NCBI GenBank assembly: GCA_937948705.1 | Contig: CALECF010000071.1 | Location: forward strand, 1 to 31,012 | Direction of reading: 5' to 3' | Source of the DNA: an uncultured Anaerosolibacter sp. | GTDB lineage: Bacteria; Bacillota_A; Clostridia; Peptostreptococcales; Thermotaleaceae | DNA length: 31,012 bases | Shown here: positions 7,757 to 14,579 of the stretch, one piece after another | Position numbering within the stretch: the stretch's first letter is position 1 | How the letters are laid out: each line of letters begins with the position of its first letter | Translations under genes and position numbers: made by a program | Notes under the pieces: generated by a model | What the model saw: the letters and a program-made list of their open reading frames with translations, nothing else | The model's database searches: none | Told to the model about the DNA's origin: nothing

Positions 7757-8218
7757 ATGTTAACAAAGATACATAATACAATATATGCCATAGAAAGGTT
7801 TTTTCTTGTATTGGCAATATTATGTCTCAGTCTATTATTGGCCTTCCAGCTACTCCATGGGTGGGATGGTGATATTTTACCTGATTTCTATCAATCACTT
7901 TTACATCATAAAAGTTATGGAACGAAGCCAATATTTTCTGCAGGGAAAATTACACTCTCCACATATGAGAAAGAAAGCAATAATTCTTCTTTATCAGTCG
8001 TTGTAAATGGAGAAACATATGGAAAGTTTGTACATAATCAAATAGATTTAATTGTAAGGAATCATGATATTATTTCAATTGAAGGTGCTGAACCTAACAC
8101 TTCATCTTTAAAATTTGAAGTTACGAGTACAACAAAGAATATTGTACATCCACAGATCAATAAGATATTCACACTAAATGATGATGATGATCAATTATTT
8201 AAGGTGGAATTACATTAA
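7757..8218 (+). CDS. Membrane-anchored protein of unknown function upstream of cmk
   Basis: The product is 153 aa and starts at ATG 7757 with AGAGGTGA 6 nt upstream. Residues about 14-34 ('RFFLVLAILCLSLLLAFQLL') form one hydrophobic helix. The remainder is polar and rich in beta-prone residues ('SSLSVVVNGETYGKFVHNQI'), so I expect a single N-terminal anchor with the C-terminal domain outside the membrane. There is no cysteine at a lipobox position. I do not recognise a family. It lies inside the operon, with 38 nt to the flavoprotein gene and 32 nt to the cmk start, so it is co-expressed with cytidylate kinase and lipid synthesis genes. Confidence 0.7.
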   Translation: MLTKIHNTIYAIERFFLVLAILCLSLLLAFQLLHGWDGDILPDFYQSLLHHKSYGTKPIFSAGKITLSTYEKESNNSSLSVVVNGETYGKFVHNQIDLIVRNHDIISIEGAEPNTSSLKFEVTSTTKNIVHPQINKIFTLNDDDDQLFKVELH

Positions 8219-8250
8219 AATTTTGACGTATAGGAGTGAAACAATCTATC

Positions 8251-8904
8251 ATGGATATAAAAAAAATTAGTATTGCCATAGATGGTCCCGCTGGTGCTGG
8301 CAAGAGCACCATTGCTAAACTAATTGCTAAGACTATGAATTTAACTTATATTGATACGGGTGCCATGTATCGTGCTCTCACATTTAAGATTTTAAGGGAC
8401 GCAGTTGATTTATCCGATGAAACTAAACTGCTTGATTTCTTAGATCAAACTAAAATTGAAATTGTAAATGGTGAAATATTGTTGGATGGTTTCTTAATAG
8501 CAGAAATGCTCCGTACTCCTGAAATAAATCATTATGTATCAAAGGTGGCACAGATCGCTGTCGTACGAGACAAGATGGTAGAACTTCAAAGAAGTATTGC
8601 CATGGATCATAATGTAATTATGGACGGACGGGATATTGGGACTACCGTTTTACCCCATGCAACCTATAAATTTTTCATTACAGCTTCTATTGAAGAAAGA
8701 GCCCAAAGAAGATATAATGAGCTATGTGTAAAAGGATTCCATCAAGATTTATTAGAAGTACAAGCTGAGATCGATCAGCGAGATAAAATAGATAGTGAAC
8801 GAAAGGTATCTCCATTAAAAAGACATGAAAATGCTATTTTAATAGATACCACCGGGTTGACTATTGAAGAAGTAACTGACAAGATCTTGTCTTTAATCAA
8901 ATAA
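8251..8904 (+). CDS. cmk: Cytidylate kinase
   Basis: The enzyme phosphorylates CMP and dCMP with ATP in pyrimidine nucleotide salvage. The 217-aa reading from ATG 8251 begins MDIKKISIAIDGPAGAGKST, with the Walker A loop at residues 12-20. DTGAMYRA and DGRDIGTTVLP are Cmk signatures, and ERAQRRYNEL belongs to the lid region. A longer reading from GTG 8236 is rejected because that GTG is part of the TAGGAG ribosome binding site. The resulting 14-nt spacing to ATG 8251 is rather long. Placement before plsC and the ispH-rpsA fusion matches the common cmk-plsC-ispH-rpsA cluster of clostridia. Confidence 0.95.
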   Translation: MDIKKISIAIDGPAGAGKSTIAKLIAKTMNLTYIDTGAMYRALTFKILRDAVDLSDETKLLDFLDQTKIEIVNGEILLDGFLIAEMLRTPEINHYVSKVAQIAVVRDKMVELQRSIAMDHNVIMDGRDIGTTVLPHATYKFFITASIEERAQRRYNELCVKGFHQDLLEVQAEIDQRDKIDSERKVSPLKRHENAILIDTTGLTIEEVTDKILSLIK

Positions 8905-8921
8905 TTTGGAGGCAGATGCTC

Positions 8922-9521
8922 ATGAGTTTCTATTGGTTTGCAAGAAGCCTGATGAAATTATTTATACATATTCTTTATAAAGTGAGGGTAGAGGGGTTAG
9001 AAAATTTACCTTCCGATGGTGGCTATATTATTTGCTCCAATCATATCAATAATTTGGACCCCGTTGTCGTTGGCACCTCTATACCGCGAAAAATGAGTTA
9101 TATGGCTAAGGAAGAACTTTTTCATAATAAACTCCTGGGATTTATCATACTTAAGCTGGGTATGTTTCCGGTAAATCGAAGTGGTGCAGATATTTCTGCA
9201 ATAAAAAGCTCTATCAGGGTGTTAAACAAAGGGGATGTTTTGGGTATTTTCCCTGAAGGAACTAGAAACCTTCATCGGAATGAAATGAAGGCAAAGCCAG
9301 GTCTAGCAATGATTGCCATTAAGGCCAAAGTTCCAATTGTTCCTGTAGCTATTATTTCAGATTATAAACTATTTGGCAGTATTAAGATTCAAATTAATAA
9401 ACCCATCACCTATAATGAATATTATAATCTTAAGATAGATGTAGATACATATCAGCATCTAAGTCAAAAAGTAATGGATTCCATTGAAAATCTAAGAAAA
9501 CTATCTGAACAAATAAATTAA
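8922..9521 (+). CDS. plsC: 1-acyl-sn-glycerol-3-phosphate acyltransferase (PlsC family)
   Basis: The enzyme acylates lysophosphatidate to phosphatidate in membrane phospholipid synthesis and acts at the inner face of the membrane. The 199-aa reading starts at ATG 8922, 9 nt after TTGGAGG (8906-8912). An ATG at 8916 would be only 3 nt from it. The catalytic NHxxxxD box appears as NHINNLD (H41, D46), and the glycerol-phosphate motif as FPEGTR (110-115). The N-terminus is hydrophobic enough for membrane association. It follows cmk by 17 nt. Confidence 0.94.
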   Translation: MSFYWFARSLMKLFIHILYKVRVEGLENLPSDGGYIICSNHINNLDPVVVGTSIPRKMSYMAKEELFHNKLLGFIILKLGMFPVNRSGADISAIKSSIRVLNKGDVLGIFPEGTRNLHRNEMKAKPGLAMIAIKAKVPIVPVAIISDYKLFGSIKIQINKPITYNEYYNLKIDVDTYQHLSQKVMDSIENLRKLSEQIN

Positions 9522-9596
9522 ATCTGCTGCTACAGCAGGAATTTCGTAATCAAATGTAGAATCTAAATAAAACCATGGATAGGAGGCATACTAATA

Positions 9597-11579
9597 TTGG
9601 AAATCATTGTTGCAGAGCAATCAGGATTCTGCTTTGGGGTAAAAGAAGCGATTAACAAAACATTTCGGGCTGCCAATGAAATTAAAGATAAAAGTATCTA
9701 TACTTTTGGGCCCCTTATTCATAATTCACAGGTAATCGATCAATTAAGATCATTAGGTATTGACTCTATTGATTCTGTGGAACAAAAGCCTAATAGTACA
9801 GTTATCGTTCGCTCCCATGGAGTACCTTTTTCTTTTTATAACCTTGCAGAAAATCATCAGATTCAACTCATTGATGCTACCTGTCCCTTCGTAAGGAAAG
9901 TGCAGAATATTGCGAGAGAGTATTATTTAAAAGGATACTGCGTTGTAATAGTGGGTGATAGTGAACATCCTGAGGTTATAGGGATAAATGGGTGGTGTGA
10001 TAATCATGCCTATATTGTCCAAAATGAGAAAGCCTTACAAGATGTCCCCTCATGCGAGAGGATGTGTATCGTTGCACAAACCACCATTACTCAGGATTTA
10101 TGGGATCGCATAACCCAGCAGCTAGAACATAAGGCCAAGATTATTGAAAAGTTTAATACCATTTGTATTGCTACAAAAGATAGACAAACTTCTTGTGCCA
10201 ATATAGCAAGTCAAGTTGATGCTATGATTGTTATTGGTGGCCATCACAGTTCTAACACACAGAAGCTTGTTCAAATAAGTAAAACCCATTGTAAAAATAC
10301 TTACCATATAGAAACTGCTGAAGAATTGCCAATTAAACAATTAATAAATATGAAAAAAATTGGAATAACAGCCGGAGCCTCAACCCCGGACTGGATCATT
10401 AAGGAGGTTATTGATAAAATGAGCAATGCTGATCAACACAATAATGAGATGATGAATATGATGGAGGAAATCGAGAATTCTTTAAGGGTACCTCGACGCG
10501 GTCAAACATTAAAAGGTAAGGTCATCCATGTAACTGATAATGAAATTATCGTAAGTATTGGATATAAATCTGATGGTATCATTCCTAAAGGCGAGATTTC
10601 AAATGATCCTACAGCAAACCCAAGAGATATCGCACAGGAAGGTGATGATATTGATGTTTATGTCATTAAAACTGATGACGGTGAAGGCAATCTGCTTCTT
10701 TCCAAAAGAAGAGTAATTTCTGAAAAAGGATGGGATATCCTAGAAGAAGCCAATAGTGAGGGTAGGATTGTACCTGTAAAGGTCGTTGAAGTTGTTAAAG
10801 GTGGCGTGATTGCTGTATACGCTGAAATAAGAGGCTTCATCCCCGCGTCACAGCTGTCTAACAGCTATGTAGATGATATGCAAGCTTTTGTAGGTACATC
10901 CCTTGATGCAAAAATTATTGATTTAAATAAAGATAAAAAGAAGGTTGTTTTCTCACGTAAAGCAGTGATTGTGCAAGAGAATGAGAAGAAGAGAACGCTT
11001 CTATGGAAAACAATTGATAAAGGCAGTGTTATAGATGGTGAAGTAAAACGAATTACAAATTTTGGTGCTTTCGTAGATATTGGTGGTATTGATGGACTCG
11101 TTCATATATCAGATTTAACATGGGGAAGAGTTGGTCATCCTTCGGAGGTTGTGCAGATTGGTGAAAAAGTAAAAGTAAAAGTACTTGATTTTGACCAAGA
11201 TAAGAACAAAGTATCTCTAAGCTTGAAGTTGACAACACCGGAACCTTGGGCAGCACTCGACGAAAAATATCAAGTTGGTGATATCGTTCAGGGAAAAGTT
11301 GTTCGAATTGCTGATTTCGGTGCCTTTATTGAATTAGAGCCAGGTTTAGATGGTTTGGTTCACATATCCCAGATTTCTGATAAGCATATCTCTAAACCAT
11401 CTCAAGAAGTTCATGTTGGACAAATCGTAAACGTGAAATTACTTGAAATTAACAAAGAATCTAAACGTATCAGCTTAAGCATCAAAGAAGCTGCTGCTGA
11501 TCAGCTGAATGTTGAAACTATATCGTCTCACGATGATGAAGTAACTACAATTGGTGATATCATTGAATCAAAGGAATAA
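9597..11579 (+). CDS. ispH: Fusion of 4-hydroxy-3-methylbut-2-enyl diphosphate reductase (IspH) and 30S ribosomal protein S1 domains
   Basis: This is a 660-aa two-part protein. Residues 1-280 are IspH/LytB, the [4Fe-4S] enzyme of the last step of the MEP isoprenoid pathway. Its three cluster cysteines are C12 (SGFCFGV), C96 (DATCPFV) and C190 (NTICIATKDRQ), with H124 and catalytic E126 in HPEV. Residues about 303-630 carry four S1 RNA-binding repeats (303-372, 390-457, 475-545, 560-630); the last two are the most canonical (GAFVDIGGIDGLVHIS and GAFIELEPGLDGLVHIS). The start is TTG, 10 nt after AGGAGG (9581-9586). No stop or frameshift separates the halves. The same fusion is known in other Clostridia. 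Two adjacent terminators follow. Confidence 0.95.
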   Translation: MEIIVAEQSGFCFGVKEAINKTFRAANEIKDKSIYTFGPLIHNSQVIDQLRSLGIDSIDSVEQKPNSTVIVRSHGVPFSFYNLAENHQIQLIDATCPFVRKVQNIAREYYLKGYCVVIVGDSEHPEVIGINGWCDNHAYIVQNEKALQDVPSCERMCIVAQTTITQDLWDRITQQLEHKAKIIEKFNTICIATKDRQTSCANIASQVDAMIVIGGHHSSNTQKLVQISKTHCKNTYHIETAEELPIKQLINMKKIGITAGASTPDWIIKEVIDKMSNADQHNNEMMNMMEEIENSLRVPRRGQTLKGKVIHVTDNEIIVSIGYKSDGIIPKGEISNDPTANPRDIAQEGDDIDVYVIKTDDGEGNLLLSKRRVISEKGWDILEEANSEGRIVPVKVVEVVKGGVIAVYAEIRGFIPASQLSNSYVDDMQAFVGTSLDAKIIDLNKDKKKVVFSRKAVIVQENEKKRTLLWKTIDKGSVIDGEVKRITNFGAFVDIGGIDGLVHISDLTWGRVGHPSEVVQIGEKVKVKVLDFDQDKNKVSLSLKLTTPEPWAALDEKYQVGDIVQGKVVRIADFGAFIELEPGLDGLVHISQISDKHISKPSQEVHVGQIVNVKLLEINKESKRISLSIKEAAADQLNVETISSHDDEVTTIGDIIESKE

Positions 11580-11606
11580 GAAAGCCCAGCTTTCTTTTTC
11601 TTTTTG
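11580..11606 (+). terminator. Rho-independent terminator of the gpm-like to ispH/rpsA operon
   Basis: The short stem GAAAGC / GCTTTC with loop CCA (11580-11594) is followed directly by a T-rich run. Confidence 0.8.
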
Positions 11607-11656
11607 TTCAGTGATTCGTGTTTTACAGAAGATTAATTAAAACCTCTTTACACTTT

Positions 11657-11690
11657 AAGACTGTATAATTCTACAGTCTTTTTTTTATTT
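11657..11690 (+). terminator. Second rho-independent terminator
   Basis: The 9-bp stem AAGACTGTA (11657-11665) / TACAGTCTT (11672-11680) has a 6-nt loop and is followed by a long T run. It acts as a backup to the preceding terminator. Confidence 0.85.
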
Positions 11691-11707
11691 TCTCTTTATG
11701 ATAAAAT
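11679..11707 (+). promoter_or_regulatory. Candidate extended -10 promoter of cheR
   Basis: TG-A-TAAAAT (11699-11707) resembles an extended -10 element. The -35 position falls in the T tract of the preceding terminator and is not consensus. The start codon of cheR is about 70 nt downstream. Confidence 0.35.
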
Positions 11708-11779
11708 AAGAATTAGTATCATTCTTCTCTTAGATCACGATGATGATACATAGACTATTCTTAATGAAGGGGATTACAT

Positions 11780-12556
11780 ATGCAAAACTATGAAAAGTTC
11801 AAGGAACAGATTTTTAATAAAACTGGAATTAATCTTTCTTGTTATAAGGAAAGGCAGATGAAAAGGCGAATAGACTCTCTTATAAAAAGAAATAATTTTG
11901 ATACCTATGATGACTATTTTCAAGCGATCAGTAAGGATAAGGTGTTATTTGGAGAATTCATTAACTATCTTACCATCAATGTATCAGAGTTCTATCGAAA
12001 TGCCAACCAATGGGAAATTATAAAGACTGATATTGTTCCTGAACTTCTAAAGCATTCAAAGAATTTAAAAATTTGGAGTGCTGCATGCTCTACCGGGGAA
12101 GAGCCCTACTCCCTCGCCCTCGTTTTAAGTCAACTCCTTCCATTAAGTGCCATAAAAATTTATGCCACTGATATAGATAGGGAGGCCCTCAACAAGGCTC
12201 AAATTGGTATTTACTCTCCCAAAAGTATTGAAAGCATACCAAAGGATTTAGTCAACAAGTACTTCACAAAGATTGGGGATGCTTTCAAAATATCTGAGGA
12301 GATTAAAAAATGTGTTGAATTTAAACAACATAACCTTCTAAGTGATAAGTATCCTGAAAAATGTGATTTGATCGTCTGCAGAAATGTTATGATTTACTTT
12401 ACAGAAGAATCAAAAGAGGAAATGTATCGTAAATTTCATGATTCATTAAATAGCCATGGAATTCTATTTGTTGGGAGTACAGAACAAATTATTTTACCAA
12501 ATCGCTATAACTTATCTGCGTTAAAAACTTTTTTTTATAAGAAGAACATAAAATAA
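11780..12556 (+). CDS. cheR: CheR-type protein-glutamate O-methyltransferase
   Basis: It methylates glutamates on chemoreceptors using S-adenosylmethionine. The 258-aa product has the usual CheR length. Residues 1-75 form the alpha-helical N-terminal domain ending in TINVSEFYRN, the equivalent of the conserved T-x-N-x-T-x-F-F-R block. The SAM-binding segment is WSAACSTGEEPYSLA (99-113), followed by ATDIDREAL and later CRNVMIYF. The start is ATG 11780 with AAGGGG upstream. No other chemotaxis gene is in the window, so it is an orphan copy with its own terminator. It may methylate receptors encoded elsewhere. Confidence 0.93.
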   Translation: MQNYEKFKEQIFNKTGINLSCYKERQMKRRIDSLIKRNNFDTYDDYFQAISKDKVLFGEFINYLTINVSEFYRNANQWEIIKTDIVPELLKHSKNLKIWSAACSTGEEPYSLALVLSQLLPLSAIKIYATDIDREALNKAQIGIYSPKSIESIPKDLVNKYFTKIGDAFKISEEIKKCVEFKQHNLLSDKYPEKCDLIVCRNVMIYFTEESKEEMYRKFHDSLNSHGILFVGSTEQIILPNRYNLSALKTFFYKKNIK

Positions 12557-12564
12557 TTATATTC

Positions 12565-12612
12565 AAAAAACAATTATCATTTTTTAACATTCATTCGATA
12601 ATTGTTTTTTTA
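12565..12612 (+). terminator. Rho-independent terminator of cheR
   Basis: A 14-bp perfect stem (12565-12578 with 12597-12610) encloses an 18-nt loop and ends in a T run. The A/T ends make it usable on both strands. Confidence 0.8.
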
Positions 12613-12749
12613 TGTTTAATCATGTCGTATTTGTGAAATTTTGATGTTTTTTCGTTGAATAATGACCCAATTTGCTATTGAAAGTTCTTCGTTTAGAAAG
12701 GATTTCTTGCAAGAAATACAGAAATAGTCATAAGCGAGGAGGGGTGTAT

Positions 12750-13382
12750 GTGGTTGAGATTGATAAGAGTAAACGATATTCTATTGCTGATGTGAGCAAG
12801 ATCACAGGATATGATAAACATGTACTTAGATTCTATGAGACTGAATTTTGCTTTGACATACCTCGAACAGAGTCCAATCGTAGGTACTATACCTATAAGG
12901 AAATAGAAAAGTTCTTTTATTTAAAAGATTTACAAAGCAAGGGATTGACAAATAAACAAATTAAGTTAGTATTCAATTCACCTGAAATACTAATTTCTGC
13001 GAATAAAGAAGTTGCCCTAGCGGCTACTGAAACCGCTGTGTCTTCACTGGAAAATGGTATTATGCAGCCACACCTCATAAATGATCTCTGTCAAAAAATT
13101 AATGAATCCATTCAATTTAATCTTCAAACCCAGCTCAATGATGCAAAATTTGAAATCATCAATCGGTTCGAAGAAATGATGAACACCGATGGAGAAGAAA
13201 ATCATCCGGTTTATAGACAAGAAAAAGATATCCTAATTTGTGAAAATGCAAGACTAAGAATGAAGCTTAAGGAAAAGTCTTATGAAGTCGCGGAGCTGAA
13301 GGAGAAGGTTAAACGGCATCAACATCAAACCCAACCATTTTGGAAAAGAATATTCAATTTGAAAAAAGATATGGTTTTATAA
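12750..13382 (+). CDS. MerR-type DNA-binding protein with C-terminal coiled coil
   Basis: The 210-aa reading starts at GTG 12750, 7 nt after GGAGG inside AGGAGGGG (12737-12744). The longer frame from 12672 begins upstream of this site and is not supported. Residues 9-77 are a MerR winged helix-turn-helix ('YSIADVSKITGYDKHVLRFY', 'NRRYYTYKEIEKFFYL', 'GLTNKQIKLVF'). Residues about 165-195 are charged and heptad-like ('LRMKLKEKSYEVAELKEKV'), predicting a coiled coil, followed by a basic, aromatic tail. The layout resembles RacA-type chromosome-anchoring proteins and MerR-like regulators. No effector-binding cysteines or drug-binding domain are visible. It is monocistronic. Confidence 0.8.
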   Translation: MVEIDKSKRYSIADVSKITGYDKHVLRFYETEFCFDIPRTESNRRYYTYKEIEKFFYLKDLQSKGLTNKQIKLVFNSPEILISANKEVALAATETAVSSLENGIMQPHLINDLCQKINESIQFNLQTQLNDAKFEIINRFEEMMNTDGEENHPVYRQEKDILICENARLRMKLKEKSYEVAELKEKVKRHQHQTQPFWKRIFNLKKDMVL

Positions 13383-13398
13383 AACTATATCTTTTTTT
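13362..13398 (+). terminator. Rho-independent terminator of the MerR-type gene
   Basis: A6-GATAT pairs with ATATC-T6 around the GTTTTATAAAAC core, with one G:U pair. It overlaps the last codons and the stop of the gene and ends in seven Ts. Confidence 0.8.
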
Positions 13399-13437
13399 AT
13401 TCATATAAATCTATTCATGTAGCTTTTACAAGTATAG

Positions 13438-13475
13438 ACAAATATATAGCACTATATTTGTTTGGTTAGAACAAA
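13438..13475. promoter_or_regulatory. Two overlapping inverted repeats upstream of the 252-aa orphan gene
   Basis: ACAAATATA (13438-13446) is the exact inverse of TATATTTGT (13453-13461) across 6 nt. TTTGTT (13457-13462) is the exact inverse of AACAAA (13470-13475) across 7 nt. They share the TTTGT segment, so the two structures would be mutually exclusive as hairpins, or could form a compound operator. No consensus sigma-A promoter was found here. Confidence 0.4.
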
Positions 13476-13510
13476 TAATAAAGTCATAAACCATAAAAGG
13501 AGAATCTGCT

Positions 13511-14269
13511 ATGAAAGTAAATCATGTTTCTTATACGAATATAGATGAGATAGATTATTATGCAAAAATTCTTAGCAACACACAAGATCCCATTAAGAAA
13601 AAGATTTTTGACTTTCAGCAATTATCTCGCTTGTTTGCAACGATGGATAGTTTCCCTGTTTCTAAATCCACTTACTATGATTTAAAAGACGAATTTCCAT
13701 CGCAAAGTATATTGATGAAGTATCTAGCGTTAAGTTATTCTATATATCGGCAACTTTCTAGTGAAGGCCATAACTACATTGAATTTAAAGCCAGCTTTCT
13801 ATCTCTTATAGAAGGATTTATCCATCAGTTCTATGAACTGGATTTGCCTATTAAAGATCCCCATCATCAAGGGTTGCTATGGATCTATCCAAAGCTTCAG
13901 TATAGACATTTTTTAATGGATTGTATGATGCTGGGAAATCATACTGAATATTGTATTGATATATCCACTATTGAAGAGATTGTACAAATTATGGCAGGAT
14001 TCACTAGATATGAACTCGATCAAACCTTAGCTGAGACAAATTACCAAGTGAATTTTCCATCCTTAATCTATGCCAATATCCGATTATACGAAAAAGGATA
14101 TTTAGAAGTTCGTGATGGTAATGGGAGTATAGAAATTCAGCTAAACCTTAAGCCTCAAAGTTCTTTTTTCCCCATATTCTCTAAGCATAACTACACCCTT
14201 AAAAAAACAATTATAAATATCTGCCAGAAAAGCTACAATGAACATTATTCCTATAAAGATTTTCAGTAA
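13511..14269 (+). CDS. Protein of unknown function, 252 aa
   Basis: I do not recognise a family. The start is ATG 13511 with AAAGGAG (13496-13502) about 8 nt upstream. The protein has no signal peptide and no clear membrane helix. It is rich in Tyr, Phe, Gln and His and looks mostly helical in the middle ('ILMKYLALSYSIYRQLSSEG', 'FLSLIEGFIHQFYELDL'). The C-terminal quarter looks like beta strands ('EKGYLEVRDGNGSIEIQLNL'). Base composition matches the neighbours, so recent transfer is not indicated. It is the only gene between two terminator-bounded units, so it is probably transcribed alone. Good ribosome binding site and intact frame support a real gene. Confidence 0.75.
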   Translation: MKVNHVSYTNIDEIDYYAKILSNTQDPIKKKIFDFQQLSRLFATMDSFPVSKSTYYDLKDEFPSQSILMKYLALSYSIYRQLSSEGHNYIEFKASFLSLIEGFIHQFYELDLPIKDPHHQGLLWIYPKLQYRHFLMDCMMLGNHTEYCIDISTIEEIVQIMAGFTRYELDQTLAETNYQVNFPSLIYANIRLYEKGYLEVRDGNGSIEIQLNLKPQSSFFPIFSKHNYTLKKTIINICQKSYNEHYSYKDFQ

Positions 14270-14276
14270 CAATTTT

Positions 14277-14307
14277 ATTGTATACAATTGACAACATTGC
14301 ATACAAG
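14277..14307. promoter_or_regulatory. Tandem operator-like sites TTGTATACAA / TTGCATACAA
   Basis: TTGTATACAA (14278-14287, within the perfect palindrome ATTGTATACAAT 14277-14288) recurs as TTGCATACAA (14298-14307), exactly 20 bp later. That is two helical turns, so both sites face the same side of the DNA. The first touches the -35 element and the second fills the spacer of the promoter at 14288-14316, an ideal place for repression. The half-site TTGT..ACAA resembles operators of GntR-family repressors, but the binder is unknown. Confidence 0.6.
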
Positions 14308-14316
14308 TATTATAAT
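14288..14316 (+). promoter_or_regulatory. Perfect-consensus sigma-A promoter
   Basis: TTGACA (14288-14293), a 17-nt spacer and TATAAT (14311-14316) match the consensus at all 12 positions. This is the best promoter in the window. Transcription would start near 14323, about 35 nt before the 47-aa reading frame. Confidence 0.85.
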
Positions 14317-14357
14317 ATGTATATATACTACATCGAAAATAATAGGGGGAATTTATC

Positions 14358-14501
14358 ATGAGAACTCAAAATTATAATGTAGAAGTAATGGATCATATGA
14401 AGGAGTGCGGGTTTATTAGCTGTATCCACTGTACAGGAGGATATTGTACGAACGGCAATTCTTGTGATTTATATGAACGTCATCTCAGACAAGAGGACTA
14501 G
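14358..14501 (+). CDS. Cysteine-rich small protein, 47 aa, unknown function
   Basis: The frame runs from ATG (14358) to TAG (14499-14501). AGGGGGA (14344-14350) sits 7 nt upstream, and a perfect-consensus promoter lies about 35 nt further. The peptide begins MRTQNYNVEVMDHMKECGF and has five cysteines in 20 residues (C17, C22, C25, C30, C36; spacing C-x4-C-x2-C-x4-C-x5-C), followed by a charged tail. There is no signal peptide. The cysteine spacing suggests a bound metal or iron-sulfur cluster, but this is inference and no family is recognised. A strong terminator follows, so the gene is a complete one-gene unit. Being under 60 codons, it would be missed by automatic calling. Confidence 0.7.
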   Translation: MRTQNYNVEVMDHMKECGFISCIHCTGGYCTNGNSCDLYERHLRQED

Positions 14502-14531
14502 AGGCTAATTTCCCTATAGCCTCTATGTGAT

Positions 14532-14579
14532 ATAAATAAAAGAGAAAGCTTTCAAAAGAAAGCTTTCTCTTTTATTTAT
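14532..14579. terminator. Bidirectional terminator between the 47-aa gene and the aminotransferase gene
   Basis: Two perfectly complementary 22-nt arms (14532-14553 and 14558-14579) close on an AAAA loop, with A/T-rich outer ends giving a U tract in either direction. The stop codon of the leftward aminotransferase (14572-14574) is inside it. A smaller stem, GAGGCTA / TAGCCTC (14501-14523), lies just upstream. Confidence 0.88.

Noticed and set aside
8236..8250. GTG start for cmk
   Set aside because: The GTG is part of the TAGGAG ribosome binding site; the ATG at 8251 gives the usual Cmk N-terminus.
9524..9538. CTGCTG-CTA-CAGCAG stem before ispH
   Set aside because: A 6-bp stem with a 3-nt loop and no T tract; too small to call a terminator or attenuator.
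12672..12749. Extended N-terminus of the MerR-type protein
   Set aside because: The residues are basic and unlike any MerR N-terminus, and the strong AGGAGGGG site lies downstream of it.
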